A stretch of 5,977 nucleotides of DNA from an uncultured Clostridia bacterium (lineage in GTDB: Bacteria > Bacillota > Clostridia > Oscillospirales > Ruminococcaceae), in NCBI GenBank assembly GCA_946563605.1, contig CAMNVW010000095.1, positions 1 to 5,977 on the forward strand, read 5' to 3'. This document shows positions 1-5,360 of this stretch, one piece after another. The notes under the pieces are model-generated. The model saw only the letters and a program-made list of their open reading frames with translations. It was not told the origin of the DNA and ran no database searches. Positions within the stretch are counted from its first letter, which is position 1, and each line of letters opens with the position of its first letter. The translations under genes were made by a program, and so were the position numbers.

Positions 1-545
1 AGGAGTACTATCCTGATATTACCCTGAAAGAGGTTAAGGCGGCTTCCGATCACGCTTACGCACGCCATTATGCACATCAAAACGAAATCAGGGAAGCAGG
101 ACGCAAGGCGTTGGAATTTGCAAGAGAGAATGGGCTGAAAACCATCATCCTTTGCGGCAGACCGTACCATGTTGACCCTGAGATCAACCACGGTATCAAT
201 CAGCTGATCACCTCTCTGGGACTGGTGGTTGTGACAGAGGACTGCGTTTCTGATTTGGTGGAGCCGGTGAGACCCGACGTCCTCAATCAGTGGACCTATC
301 ATTCAAGACTGTATAACGCCGCAAAATATGTCACCGAACACGATGACTGCGAGCTGGTTCAGCTGGTTTCCTTCGGCTGCGGAATCGACGCGATTACAAC
401 AGATGAAGTTTCTGCCATTTTAACGCGCGGCGGTAAACTCTACACCCAGCTCAAAATTGATGAGATCAACAACCTCGGCGCAGTCAAGATTCGTCTGCGT
501 TCGCTGGTTGGTGCTGTCAAGGAACGCGACGCGGGCAAAAAATAA
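1..545 (+). CDS. Acyl-CoA dehydratase activase-related protein, C-terminal part (5' end outside window)
   Basis: The reading frame is open from the window edge (first full codon at base 3) and gives 180 visible residues, so the true start lies upstream; the TTG at 111 is internal. The fragment matches the region after the ATPase and DUF2229 parts of large activase proteins related to HgdC/BadF/BcrA. Visible signatures are GRPYHVDPEINHG (visible residues 52-64), SFGCGIDA (123-130) and LKIDEINNLGAVKIRLRSL (150-168). Family members use ATP hydrolysis and a [4Fe-4S] cluster to inject a low-potential electron into a dehydratase partner in the cytoplasm; the substrate of this fused subgroup is not established. 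The ATPase and cluster-binding parts are not in the window. The stop follows an A6 tract, and the next gene encodes what is usually the continuation of the same polypeptide, so this may be a frameshifted or split gene. Family assignment is confident; the substrate is unknown. Confidence 0.85.
   Translation, partial: EYYPDITLKEVKAASDHAYARHYAHQNEIREAGRKALEFARENGLKTIILCGRPYHVDPEINHGINQLITSLGLVVVTEDCVSDLVEPVRPDVLNQWTYHSRLYNAAKYVTEHDDCELVQLVSFGCGIDAITTDEVSAILTRGGKLYTQLKIDEINNLGAVKIRLRSLVGAVKERDAGKK
537..542 (+). other. A6 homopolymer at the end of the activase fragment; candidate frameshift site
   Basis: The upstream gene ends GGC AAA AAA TAA. A -1 slip on the A run, or one extra A in the template, changes the reading to AAA ATA AAG GAA and so on. 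That frame has no stop through 586 and enters the next gene in frame, joining the two proteins by a charged linker of about 17 residues. An AAGGA element (519-523) lies 13 bases upstream of the run, similar in spacing to the Shine-Dalgarno stimulator of bacterial -1 frameshifting. Downstream only a weak 4-bp hairpin (CAGG 562-565 with CCTG 572-575) is seen. Sequencing or assembly error, true mutation, a natural gene split, and programmed frameshifting all remain possible. Confidence 0.45.
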
Positions 546-578
546 AGGAAAGATCAATAAACAGGGATGAACCTGAAA

Positions 579-585
579 GGGAGGG
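579..585 (+). promoter_or_regulatory. Ribosome binding site candidate for the dehydratase-like gene
   Basis: GGGAGGG is a strong anti-SD match but is badly placed: it ends one base before ATG 587 and 13 bases before the next in-frame ATG at 599. It therefore does not clearly decide the start. It may serve ATG 599 with a long spacer, or be a chance purine run inside a longer coding region. Confidence 0.45.
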
Positions 586-586
586 T

Positions 587-1912
587 ATGATTTCAGAAAT
601 GGAAGAAATCAAAAAAGTGCCTTTCACCAAGGAAATGAAGCATACACATACAATCCTGATTCCAACCATGCTGCCGATTCATTTTCAGATTTTGGGCAAC
701 GTATTGGAAAATTACGGATATAAAATTAAGGTGTTGGACAACTTTGGACAAGGCGTCATTGATCAGGGACTGAAAAATGTCCACAATGACACCTGCTATC
801 CGGCGCAGCTGGTTATCGGACAGATGATGGATGCGCTCGAGCATTGTGATCTGCCGCTAGACAAGGTCGCGCTGCTGATTACACAGACAGGCGGTGGCTG
901 CCGTGCGTCCAACTATATTTATCTGCTGCGCAAGGCATTGAACAAGAGCGGCTACGGCGATATTCCGGTCATTTCTGCAAGCTTTATGAAAAGCGAACAG
1001 TCCGGCGGCTTCTCTCTGCCGGTTACCATGCTTTTGCAAGCGGTCTACGGCGTGCTGTGCGGCGATTTGATTATGACCTTGTACAACCAGTGTATCCCAT
1101 ATGAAAAAAATGCAGGAGAAAGCCAAAAAGCAGTGGATGACAGCGTAAAAATGGCGGAAAAGCTGTTCTGCAAAAAGCTGCTGCGCTGGAAAGAAGTTTC
1201 GGCGCTGATGGAGAAGATCATTCTGCGTTTCAATCGGGTGGAGCGCAGAAAAGAAGAAAAAATCAAGGTTGGCGTAGTAGGGGAGATCTATGTGAAATAC
1301 TCTCCGCTGGGCAACAACAACCTCGAAGAGTTCCTCTTGTCCGAGGGCTGCGAGGTCGTTTGTCCCGGTTTGTTCGATTTTCTGCTGTACTGTACCCACA
1401 ATGCGGAGTTTGATTATGAGCTGTACGGAATCAACAAGGTAAAAGCGGCAGTGATGCACAAAGTCAACCGCTTTTTGCGCGGCAGAAAGAGCGATATGAT
1501 CCGACTGATTGAGAAAAACAGCGATTTTCAACCACCGTGCCACTTTGAGAGCACCATTGAATCGACAAAGGGTTATATCGGAAAAGGTGTTAAGATGGGT
1601 GAAGGCTGGCTGCTGACCGCAGAAATGGTGGAGCTGATCCAGCACTATAAGGTTAACAATATCGTCTGCACCCAGCCGTTTGGCTGTCTGCCGAATCATA
1701 TCTGTGGAAAAGGTGTCATGAGGGTCATCAAGGAAAAGAATCCGCAGGCGAACATCGTTGCGGTCGATTACGACTCCAGCGCATCTAAGGTCAACCAGCA
1801 AAACCGCATCAAGTTGATGCTTGCAAACGCAAGACTGATGGATTCCCAGCAAGGTATGGCTTCACAGGAATCCTCGCAGGAAAAAGCAAAACAGCCGGCT
1901 GCGGCATTGTGA
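587..1912 (+). CDS. 2-hydroxyacyl-CoA dehydratase-like iron-sulfur protein (dehydratase half of an activase-dehydratase)
   Basis: This 441-aa protein resembles the C-terminal third of fused activase/2-hydroxyacyl-CoA dehydratase proteins of anaerobes (HgdB/HgdA-like fold). Signatures are FTKEMKHTHTILIP (residues 13-26), HNDTCYPAQ with Cys70, TQTGGGCRASNY (99-110, Cys105), GEIYVKYSPLGNNNLEEFL (232-250), and CTQPFGCLPNHICGKG with Cys361, Cys367 and Cys373. The conserved cysteines are the likely cluster ligands; related proteins carry [4Fe-4S] clusters or, in the double-cubane proteins, an [Fe8S9] cluster. The expected role is ATP-driven, low-potential reduction or radical dehydration in the cytoplasm, using electrons from the activase encoded just upstream. 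The substrate cannot be deduced. ATG 587 and ATG 599 are both possible starts, and the frame is open further upstream through the 41-base gap, so this may not be a separate gene at all. The C-terminal 20 residues are a polar, Gln/Ala-rich tail. Family is secure; start and independence are doubtful. Confidence 0.85.
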   Translation: MISEMEEIKKVPFTKEMKHTHTILIPTMLPIHFQILGNVLENYGYKIKVLDNFGQGVIDQGLKNVHNDTCYPAQLVIGQMMDALEHCDLPLDKVALLITQTGGGCRASNYIYLLRKALNKSGYGDIPVISASFMKSEQSGGFSLPVTMLLQAVYGVLCGDLIMTLYNQCIPYEKNAGESQKAVDDSVKMAEKLFCKKLLRWKEVSALMEKIILRFNRVERRKEEKIKVGVVGEIYVKYSPLGNNNLEEFLLSEGCEVVCPGLFDFLLYCTHNAEFDYELYGINKVKAAVMHKVNRFLRGRKSDMIRLIEKNSDFQPPCHFESTIESTKGYIGKGVKMGEGWLLTAEMVELIQHYKVNNIVCTQPFGCLPNHICGKGVMRVIKEKNPQANIVAVDYDSSASKVNQQNRIKLMLANARLMDSQQGMASQESSQEKAKQPAAAL

Positions 1913-1950
1913 TTTTTTGAGTGTGCGCAATGCACTGCAAAAAAATTTAA

Positions 1951-1955
1951 GGGAG
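1951..1955 (+). promoter_or_regulatory. Shine-Dalgarno site that selects the TTG start at 1964
   Basis: GGGAG lies 8 bases before TTG 1964. The two ATG codons nearby (1956 and 1959) are in another frame and end after 11 codons, and the next in-frame start-like codon (GTG 1976) is 20 bases away, so the TTG is the best start. Confidence 0.7.
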
Positions 1956-1963
1956 ATGATGTC

Positions 1964-2911
1964 TTGGCAGTTGGTGTGGAATATTTTTTGAGCTTTCTGG
2001 CATACAGCTTTTTGGGCTGGGTCTGTGAATCTACCTACTGCTCGATTGGGCAAAAAAAGCTGATCAACCGAGGATTTCTGACCGGACCGCTGTGTCCTGT
2101 TTATGGATTTGGCGCGATGGCGGTTTTGACCTGTCTGCGCGGTGTGGGAAACAATGTGGCAGTGCTGTTTTTAAGCGGGATGCTGTTGACCAGTGTGATC
2201 GAGTATATCACCGCGTTTTTGCTTGAAAAGCTGTTCTGTGCAAAATGGTGGGATTATTCGACCTATCCGTTCAACATTCACGGCAGGGTGTGCCTGAGAA
2301 ATTCGCTGATGTTCGGTGTGCTTTCGGTCATTGTGGTAAAATTTGTGGACCCTGTGATTGCCGGACTGCTTGCCATGCTGCCGTTCTGGCTCAGCGTCGT
2401 ATTCTGTGCAGTCTTTGCGGCGATGCTGATTGCCGACCTTGCCACCACCGTACATACCATTCTGCAACTCAATGGCACGCTCAAACAGATTCAGCAGATG
2501 GTGGAACAGACAAAACTCAGTACGGCAGATTATCTCAAGCAAAATCGCTTGGAATTGCAGCAGAAAGTTGAACAGGGTTTTCTGAATCTGGAGCTTGGCG
2601 GCATGGAACTGCGGGACTTTTTGGAAGAAAAAGCGAGCGAGCGTACCGAGCGCAGAGCCGAAAGACGGCAGGAGATGCTTGCAAAGCTCACGCCGGAACA
2701 GCGGGAAGCAATCCACCGCATCGAACGGAATATCAAAGAGGTGTCCGGCAAAAACAATATGCTGCGCCGCCGTTTGCTCGATGCGTTCCCGAATATGCAC
2801 TCTACCAATTATGAATTTGCGCTGGAACGTATCCGTGAGGAAATCGTTGCAAAACGAAAAGAAAAACGGGAAGAAAGACGCGCCAGAAAACAGGAGAAAA
2901 AACAGAAATAG
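1964..2911 (+). CDS. PF06541-type membrane protein (putative ABC transporter permease, CmpB-like) with coiled-coil tail
   Basis: A 315-aa integral membrane protein of the PF06541 family, named 'putative ABC transporter type IV' although its function is not established. About five hydrophobic segments are visible at residues 5-22, 40-58, 64-88, 112-128 and 130-160. Family signatures are FLGWVCES (16-23), NRGFLTGPLCPVYG (35-48) and WWDYSTYPFNIHGRVCLRNS (95-114). Residues 165-315 form a hydrophilic, mostly helical tail rich in Gln, Glu, Lys and Arg, with a very basic end, likely a cytoplasmic coiled coil. No ATP-binding partner gene is visible next to it, so a transport role is unproven. It starts 51 bases after the dehydratase-like gene with no convincing terminator between, so the two may share a transcript; an intrinsic terminator follows its stop. 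Family assignment is confident, function is open. Confidence 0.85.
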   Translation: MAVGVEYFLSFLAYSFLGWVCESTYCSIGQKKLINRGFLTGPLCPVYGFGAMAVLTCLRGVGNNVAVLFLSGMLLTSVIEYITAFLLEKLFCAKWWDYSTYPFNIHGRVCLRNSLMFGVLSVIVVKFVDPVIAGLLAMLPFWLSVVFCAVFAAMLIADLATTVHTILQLNGTLKQIQQMVEQTKLSTADYLKQNRLELQQKVEQGFLNLELGGMELRDFLEEKASERTERRAERRQEMLAKLTPEQREAIHRIERNIKEVSGKNNMLRRRLLDAFPNMHSTNYEFALERIREEIVAKRKEKREERRARKQEKKQK

Positions 2912-2916
2912 ATCCG

Positions 2917-2946
2917 AAAAAACCACGCTGTACGGCGTGGTTTTTT
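2917..2946 (+). terminator. Intrinsic terminator after the PF06541 gene
   Basis: A6 - CCACGC - TGTACG loop - GCGTGG - T6 begins five bases after the TAG stop. The GC stem is 6 bp and the flanking A and T runs can extend it to 12 bp. The symmetry of the A and T runs would let it work in both directions. It closes the upstream transcription unit. Confidence 0.85.
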
Positions 2947-3114
2947 GTTTGGGCATTTGTACCGGCAAAGATGCATAAACAAAGAGTGAAGTTGTTTTGA
3001 TTTGTTTGTACTAGATTTTATTTTCTGGGCTGGCAGCAGCAAACGAGATATCTTCTAAAAATTCTTAATCTGCTTTCAGTGTTCTAAAAATCTGGAAAAG
3101 ATGAGAAAACAAGG

Positions 3115-3143
3115 TTGTTTTTTAGACAGGAATATATTATAAT
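3115..3143 (+). promoter_or_regulatory. Predicted sigma-A promoter for the sigma/anti-sigma operon
   Basis: -35 TTGTTT (3115-3120), a 17-base spacer, and a perfect -10 TATAAT (3138-3143). Transcription would start near 3150, leaving a leader of about 110 bases before ATG 3262. This is a housekeeping-type promoter; no clear ECF-type autoregulatory promoter was recognised, although one with an unknown consensus could be missed. Confidence 0.7.
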
Positions 3144-3189
3144 GATGCTACATCTGACACTTTTAAGCGGCAAATGGTCAGGATTTAGG

Positions 3190-3201
3190 AATCGTACGAT
3201 T
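3190..3201. promoter_or_regulatory. Perfect 12-bp palindrome in the predicted leader; possible operator
   Basis: AATCGTACGATT is an exact inverted repeat 46 bases after the -10 box and 60 bases before ATG 3262. With no spacer it would make only a 4-bp RNA stem, so a DNA-binding site for a dimeric regulator is the more natural reading. Only one copy is present, so function is speculative. Confidence 0.3.
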
Positions 3202-3245
3202 ATTTTGTGAAAAAGTTTGACGGCAGGTGCAAGAATTTTGCATTT

Positions 3246-3251
3246 GCAGGA
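3246..3251 (+). promoter_or_regulatory. Shine-Dalgarno candidate for the sigma-factor start at ATG 3262
   Basis: GCAGGA ends 10 bases before ATG 3262. A competing site, GGGTGG (3267-3272), lies 7 bases before in-frame GTG 3280. The ATG is preferred for its codon, but the GTG start would give a protein beginning at the conserved part of the family and cannot be excluded. Confidence 0.45.
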
Positions 3252-3261
3252 CACTAATTTT

Positions 3262-3819
3262 ATGATGGGTGGTGCAGAGGTGAAAATAGATACAGCTTTG
3301 GTTCTGGATGCCCAGAAGGGAGGTCAGGAGGGCTTTACCCGTCTTTATCAGGCGGTGGCGCCTTCTTTGTACCGAACAGCATTGTACACCCTGGGGAACA
3401 GCCATGATGCGGAGGACGTTGTTTCGGAAACGTTTATCGAAGCGTATCGAGGTTTGGGCGGTTTGCGTGACCCACAGGCATTTGTGCCGTGGATCTACCG
3501 AATCTTGTCGGCAAGGTGCAACCGGAAAATAAGAGAATATGTGCGAGCGCGCAACGAATTGGATATTGATGAGCTGTTACAAACCCCGTCAGATCAAAGT
3601 GAGCTTGTGCAAGAGGTTTTGCAGCGCACCGATTTGATAAAAGCGCTGCAAAGCATCAGTGAGGAGGAACGGCAAATCGTGATTTTGTCCGTAGTGGAAG
3701 GATATACGGCAAAAGAAATTGCTGCAATCGTGGACAGTCCGCAGGGAACGGTAAGCTCGAAATTATTTAGAGCCTTCAAGAAGATGAGAAAATATTTGGA
3801 AGGAGGGAAGCAGAGTTGA
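3262..3819 (+). CDS. ECF-type RNA polymerase sigma factor
   Basis: A sigma-70 family protein of 185 aa from ATG 3262 (179 aa from GTG 3280; 200 aa from TTG 3217), the usual ECF size. Region 2 spans about residues 22-92 with AEDVVSETFIEAYRGL (50-65) and the core-binding/-10 segment FVPWIYRILSARCNRKIRE (74-92). Region 4 spans about 123-180 with LQSISEEERQIVIL, then the helix-turn-helix GYTAKEIAAIVDSPQGTVSSKLFRA split over residues 147-171, which should read the -35 element. There is no region 3 and no long C-terminal extension. It directs RNA polymerase to a dedicated set of promoters and is presumably held by the product of the next gene, with which it overlaps by 4 bases. A sigma-A promoter precedes it. 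The regulon and signal are unknown. Family assignment is very secure; the exact start is uncertain. Confidence 0.93.
   Translation: MMGGAEVKIDTALVLDAQKGGQEGFTRLYQAVAPSLYRTALYTLGNSHDAEDVVSETFIEAYRGLGGLRDPQAFVPWIYRILSARCNRKIREYVRARNELDIDELLQTPSDQSELVQEVLQRTDLIKALQSISEEERQIVILSVVEGYTAKEIAAIVDSPQGTVSSKLFRAFKKMRKYLEGGKQS
3801..3806 (+). promoter_or_regulatory. Shine-Dalgarno site for the TTG start of the anti-sigma gene
   Basis: AGGAGG inside the end of the sigma-factor gene lies 9 bases before TTG 3816. The start overlaps the sigma stop as TTGA. No in-frame ATG is close by, so this site decides the start and implies coupled translation of the two proteins. Confidence 0.8.
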
Positions 3820-5306
3820 CAGAGAAAGAGTATGATTACTTTGAGGAACAGGATTTGCAAAAAGAAGAAGCGTTTTTCAAGCAGCAGTTTGCGTCGTTTC
3901 CCTGTCCGACGCTTCCCGAAGCATTGAGCGCAGAAAATATCTGGGAAAAGATTTGCGCGGATGGGGGAGATCATCAGATTACGGTAGAACCTGGCTCTGT
4001 GGAGCCTTTGCAGGAGCAAGAAAGACAAACAGGTGCAGAAAATGCAGACAAACGCGGCGAGCTCATAGAGTTTCCCAAAAAGGAACAGAGCAAAACGAAA
4101 AAAGTAGTATCCTTGCCGCAGAGACGCCGCCGTTTGGCGATGGCTTGCACCTTAGTAATGGTGATCGGACTTTCCGCAGCCTTTTGGAAGTTAAGCGATT
4201 CGGCGAAAAGTGCGCCTGACCTTGTTGCCAACGACAGTGTCAAAAGCGAGGAAAGTCAGGAAGAAATATTGTTTTCCGAACCCATGGACGCAGCTCCGCA
4301 GATGGCATCTGCACAAGAGGCAGACGCCCAAGAATCGGTGGAGGATACGCTTGATCAAGTAATGATGGAGCAGGAAACATCGGATGAGGATGCAGAAATC
4401 CTGATGCAGTCCGCACCCATACCGGAAAGCGAAGAACAGCCGCAGGAAGAAGCGGCAACAGAAGAAATTGCGCTTGCTAACGAGGAAGTTCAAACCGAAG
4501 GTGAACCAGAGGCGTATTCGGAAGAAATGAATGGGATGTCTGCAGAAAAGGAAATGCTGCGCAGCAGTATTCTGGAATCGCTGAATGCGGAGCAGGCTGT
4601 TCAGTCGTCTGGAAACACTGTAAAATCAAAATCCGCGACCCCTTCTTCCGAAGAGGATGCAGGGGCAGAAACAGAAATAGCTGTCGAAGAAATGGTTGAG
4701 GAATTTGCCGAAGAAGAGGTGGAAGAGGTTGATCTCAGTGCGGAACCTGCCGATGAAGAAACCGAATCGGAAAATGCACCCAAGCCAAAACGAATTGTAA
4801 ACCTGCCGCAGAAAAAGAAACAGGTCTATCAGACCAAAACGCTCAGCGTAGAGTATGAGCCTGCAAGCGGTCAGGTGGTTCTTTTTAATGCAGGCGGCAA
4901 AGAGCAGTCTACGTTGCAGGTTCAGGAGAACGCACAGATTTCTGTTTCAGAGAATATGATTTCCGCCATCAGCCCGAATGTGGAAGCGGATTATGTTACA
5001 CTGACGATTTACAGCATCAAGGATGCAAAAAATCCGAAGGAGATCATTTCCACGAAAAATCAGGGAGAATTGTTTGACAGCTATCAGACGGGAACAGATA
5101 GTTATACGGTAGTGACAAGCGTTTGGTTTACCGCAGAGCAGGTGGACGCAGGCGAATTTCTTCCGCTGGTGAACGATGAGGAGCTTTCGCCGGAACAGGT
5201 AAATATCATTCAGGGATATGGTGTTGCCGGCAAAGTGAATTACCTTGTAACCACAACGCTCAGTTTTGACGGCGTCAAAACACGGGCAGATTTGTATTTA
5301 AAATAA
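3816..5306 (+). CDS. Probable membrane-anchored anti-sigma factor with acidic stalk and C-terminal sensor-like domain
   Basis: A 496-aa single-pass membrane protein. Residues 1-106 should be cytoplasmic and include PTLPEALSAENIWEKI (31-46), resembling the short Pro-Glu-Ser-Leu-type helix motif seen at the N-terminus of many Firmicutes anti-sigma proteins, where sigma binding is expected. A basic segment, VVSLPQRRRR (97-106), precedes the single membrane helix (about 107-124), giving an N-in/C-out topology. Residues 139-320 are a low-complexity stalk: 58 of 182 residues are Asp/Glu and only 5 are Lys/Arg. A second basic motif, IVNLPQKKKQ (327-336), is followed by a compact C-terminal domain (about 337-496), predicted beta-rich and outside the membrane, which I do not recognise. 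No zinc-finger HxxxCxxC motif is visible. The 4-base overlap with the sigma gene is the main support for the anti-sigma role. Function is inferred from context and topology. Confidence 0.75.
   Translation: MTEKEYDYFEEQDLQKEEAFFKQQFASFPCPTLPEALSAENIWEKICADGGDHQITVEPGSVEPLQEQERQTGAENADKRGELIEFPKKEQSKTKKVVSLPQRRRRLAMACTLVMVIGLSAAFWKLSDSAKSAPDLVANDSVKSEESQEEILFSEPMDAAPQMASAQEADAQESVEDTLDQVMMEQETSDEDAEILMQSAPIPESEEQPQEEAATEEIALANEEVQTEGEPEAYSEEMNGMSAEKEMLRSSILESLNAEQAVQSSGNTVKSKSATPSSEEDAGAETEIAVEEMVEEFAEEEVEEVDLSAEPADEETESENAPKPKRIVNLPQKKKQVYQTKTLSVEYEPASGQVVLFNAGGKEQSTLQVQENAQISVSENMISAISPNVEADYVTLTIYSIKDAKNPKEIISTKNQGELFDSYQTGTDSYTVVTSVWFTAEQVDAGEFLPLVNDEELSPEQVNIIQGYGVAGKVNYLVTTTLSFDGVKTRADLYLK
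4098..4133 (+). repeat. Internal protein repeat, copy 1 (LPQ plus basic run)
   Basis: It encodes KKVVSLPQRRRR (residues 95-106), directly before the membrane helix. It matches copy 2 at 4788-4823 in five identical positions, with conservative changes elsewhere, and shares the 9-base string TGCCGCAGA (4114-4122 and 4804-4812). A looser third relative, ELIEFPKKEQ, sits at residues 82-91. Confidence 0.5.
4788..4823 (+). repeat. Internal protein repeat, copy 2 (LPQ plus basic run)
   Basis: It encodes KRIVNLPQKKKQ (residues 325-336), between the acidic stalk and the C-terminal domain. It lies 690 bases after copy 1, an exact multiple of three, and is predicted to be on the opposite side of the membrane from copy 1. 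Confidence 0.5.
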
Positions 5307-5318
5307 TTGTAATCAAAG

Positions 5319-5349
5319 AAAAGTGAGGTTCATTGAACCTCACTTTTTT
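5319..5349. terminator. Bidirectional intrinsic terminator between convergent genes
   Basis: AAAAGTGAGGTTC (5319-5331) pairs perfectly with GAACCTCACTTTT (5335-5347) around a 3-base loop, followed by a T6 run (5344-5349, partly within the stem). On the minus strand the same hairpin is followed by TTTTCTTT. It sits 12 bases after the anti-sigma stop and 11 bases from the stop of the minus-strand gene, so it can end both transcripts. Confidence 0.92.
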
Positions 5350-5360
5350 GCTGCAAAAAT

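Larger units (their letters stand above)
2947..3261. other. Noncoding AT-rich intergenic region upstream of the sigma-factor operon
   Basis: No convincing gene is seen on either strand. The region holds a 10-base direct repeat TTCTAAAAAT (3053-3062 and 3082-3091), a sigma-A promoter (3115-3143), a 12-bp palindrome (3190-3201) and a small TGCAA/TTGCA hairpin (3228-3242). The in-frame sequence between TTG 3217 and ATG 3262 is open, but does not look like part of the sigma-factor domain. Confidence 0.7.

Noticed and set aside
857..1852. Long minus-strand open frame opposite the dehydratase-like gene
   Set aside because: It is fully antisense to a strongly conserved protein, its translation is rich in His, Cys, Gln and Phe as expected from an antisense reading, and no domain is recognisable.
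1881..1920. Possible terminator at the end of the dehydratase-like gene (GCCG-GCTG-CGGC followed by T6)
   Set aside because: The stem is only 4 bp and is 7 bases away from the T run, too weak to call.
1921..1950. GTGC/GCAC hairpin between the dehydratase-like and PF06541 genes
   Set aside because: The stem is 4 bp and it is followed by an A run, not a T run on the coding strand.
1956..1991. Small open frame from ATGATG just before the PF06541 gene
   Set aside because: It has 11 codons and the Shine-Dalgarno is too close to either ATG; it is more likely a by-product of the TTG start region.
2245..2571. Plus-strand open frame of 108 codons inside the PF06541 gene, in another frame
   Set aside because: The PF06541 frame carries conserved family motifs across this stretch; the alternative frame is rich in Cys, His and Arg with no motif.
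2171..2968. Long minus-strand open frame opposite the PF06541 gene
   Set aside because: It is a shadow of the real gene, crosses the terminator, and its Phe- and Gln-rich translation has no recognisable family.
2990..3030. A second promoter-like stretch (TTGTTT/TTGATT with AT-rich sequence)
   Set aside because: No acceptable -10 box occurs at 16-18 bases.
3217..3261. Upstream TTG start giving a 15-residue longer sigma factor
   Set aside because: No Shine-Dalgarno is suitably placed and the extra residues do not resemble the family N-terminus.
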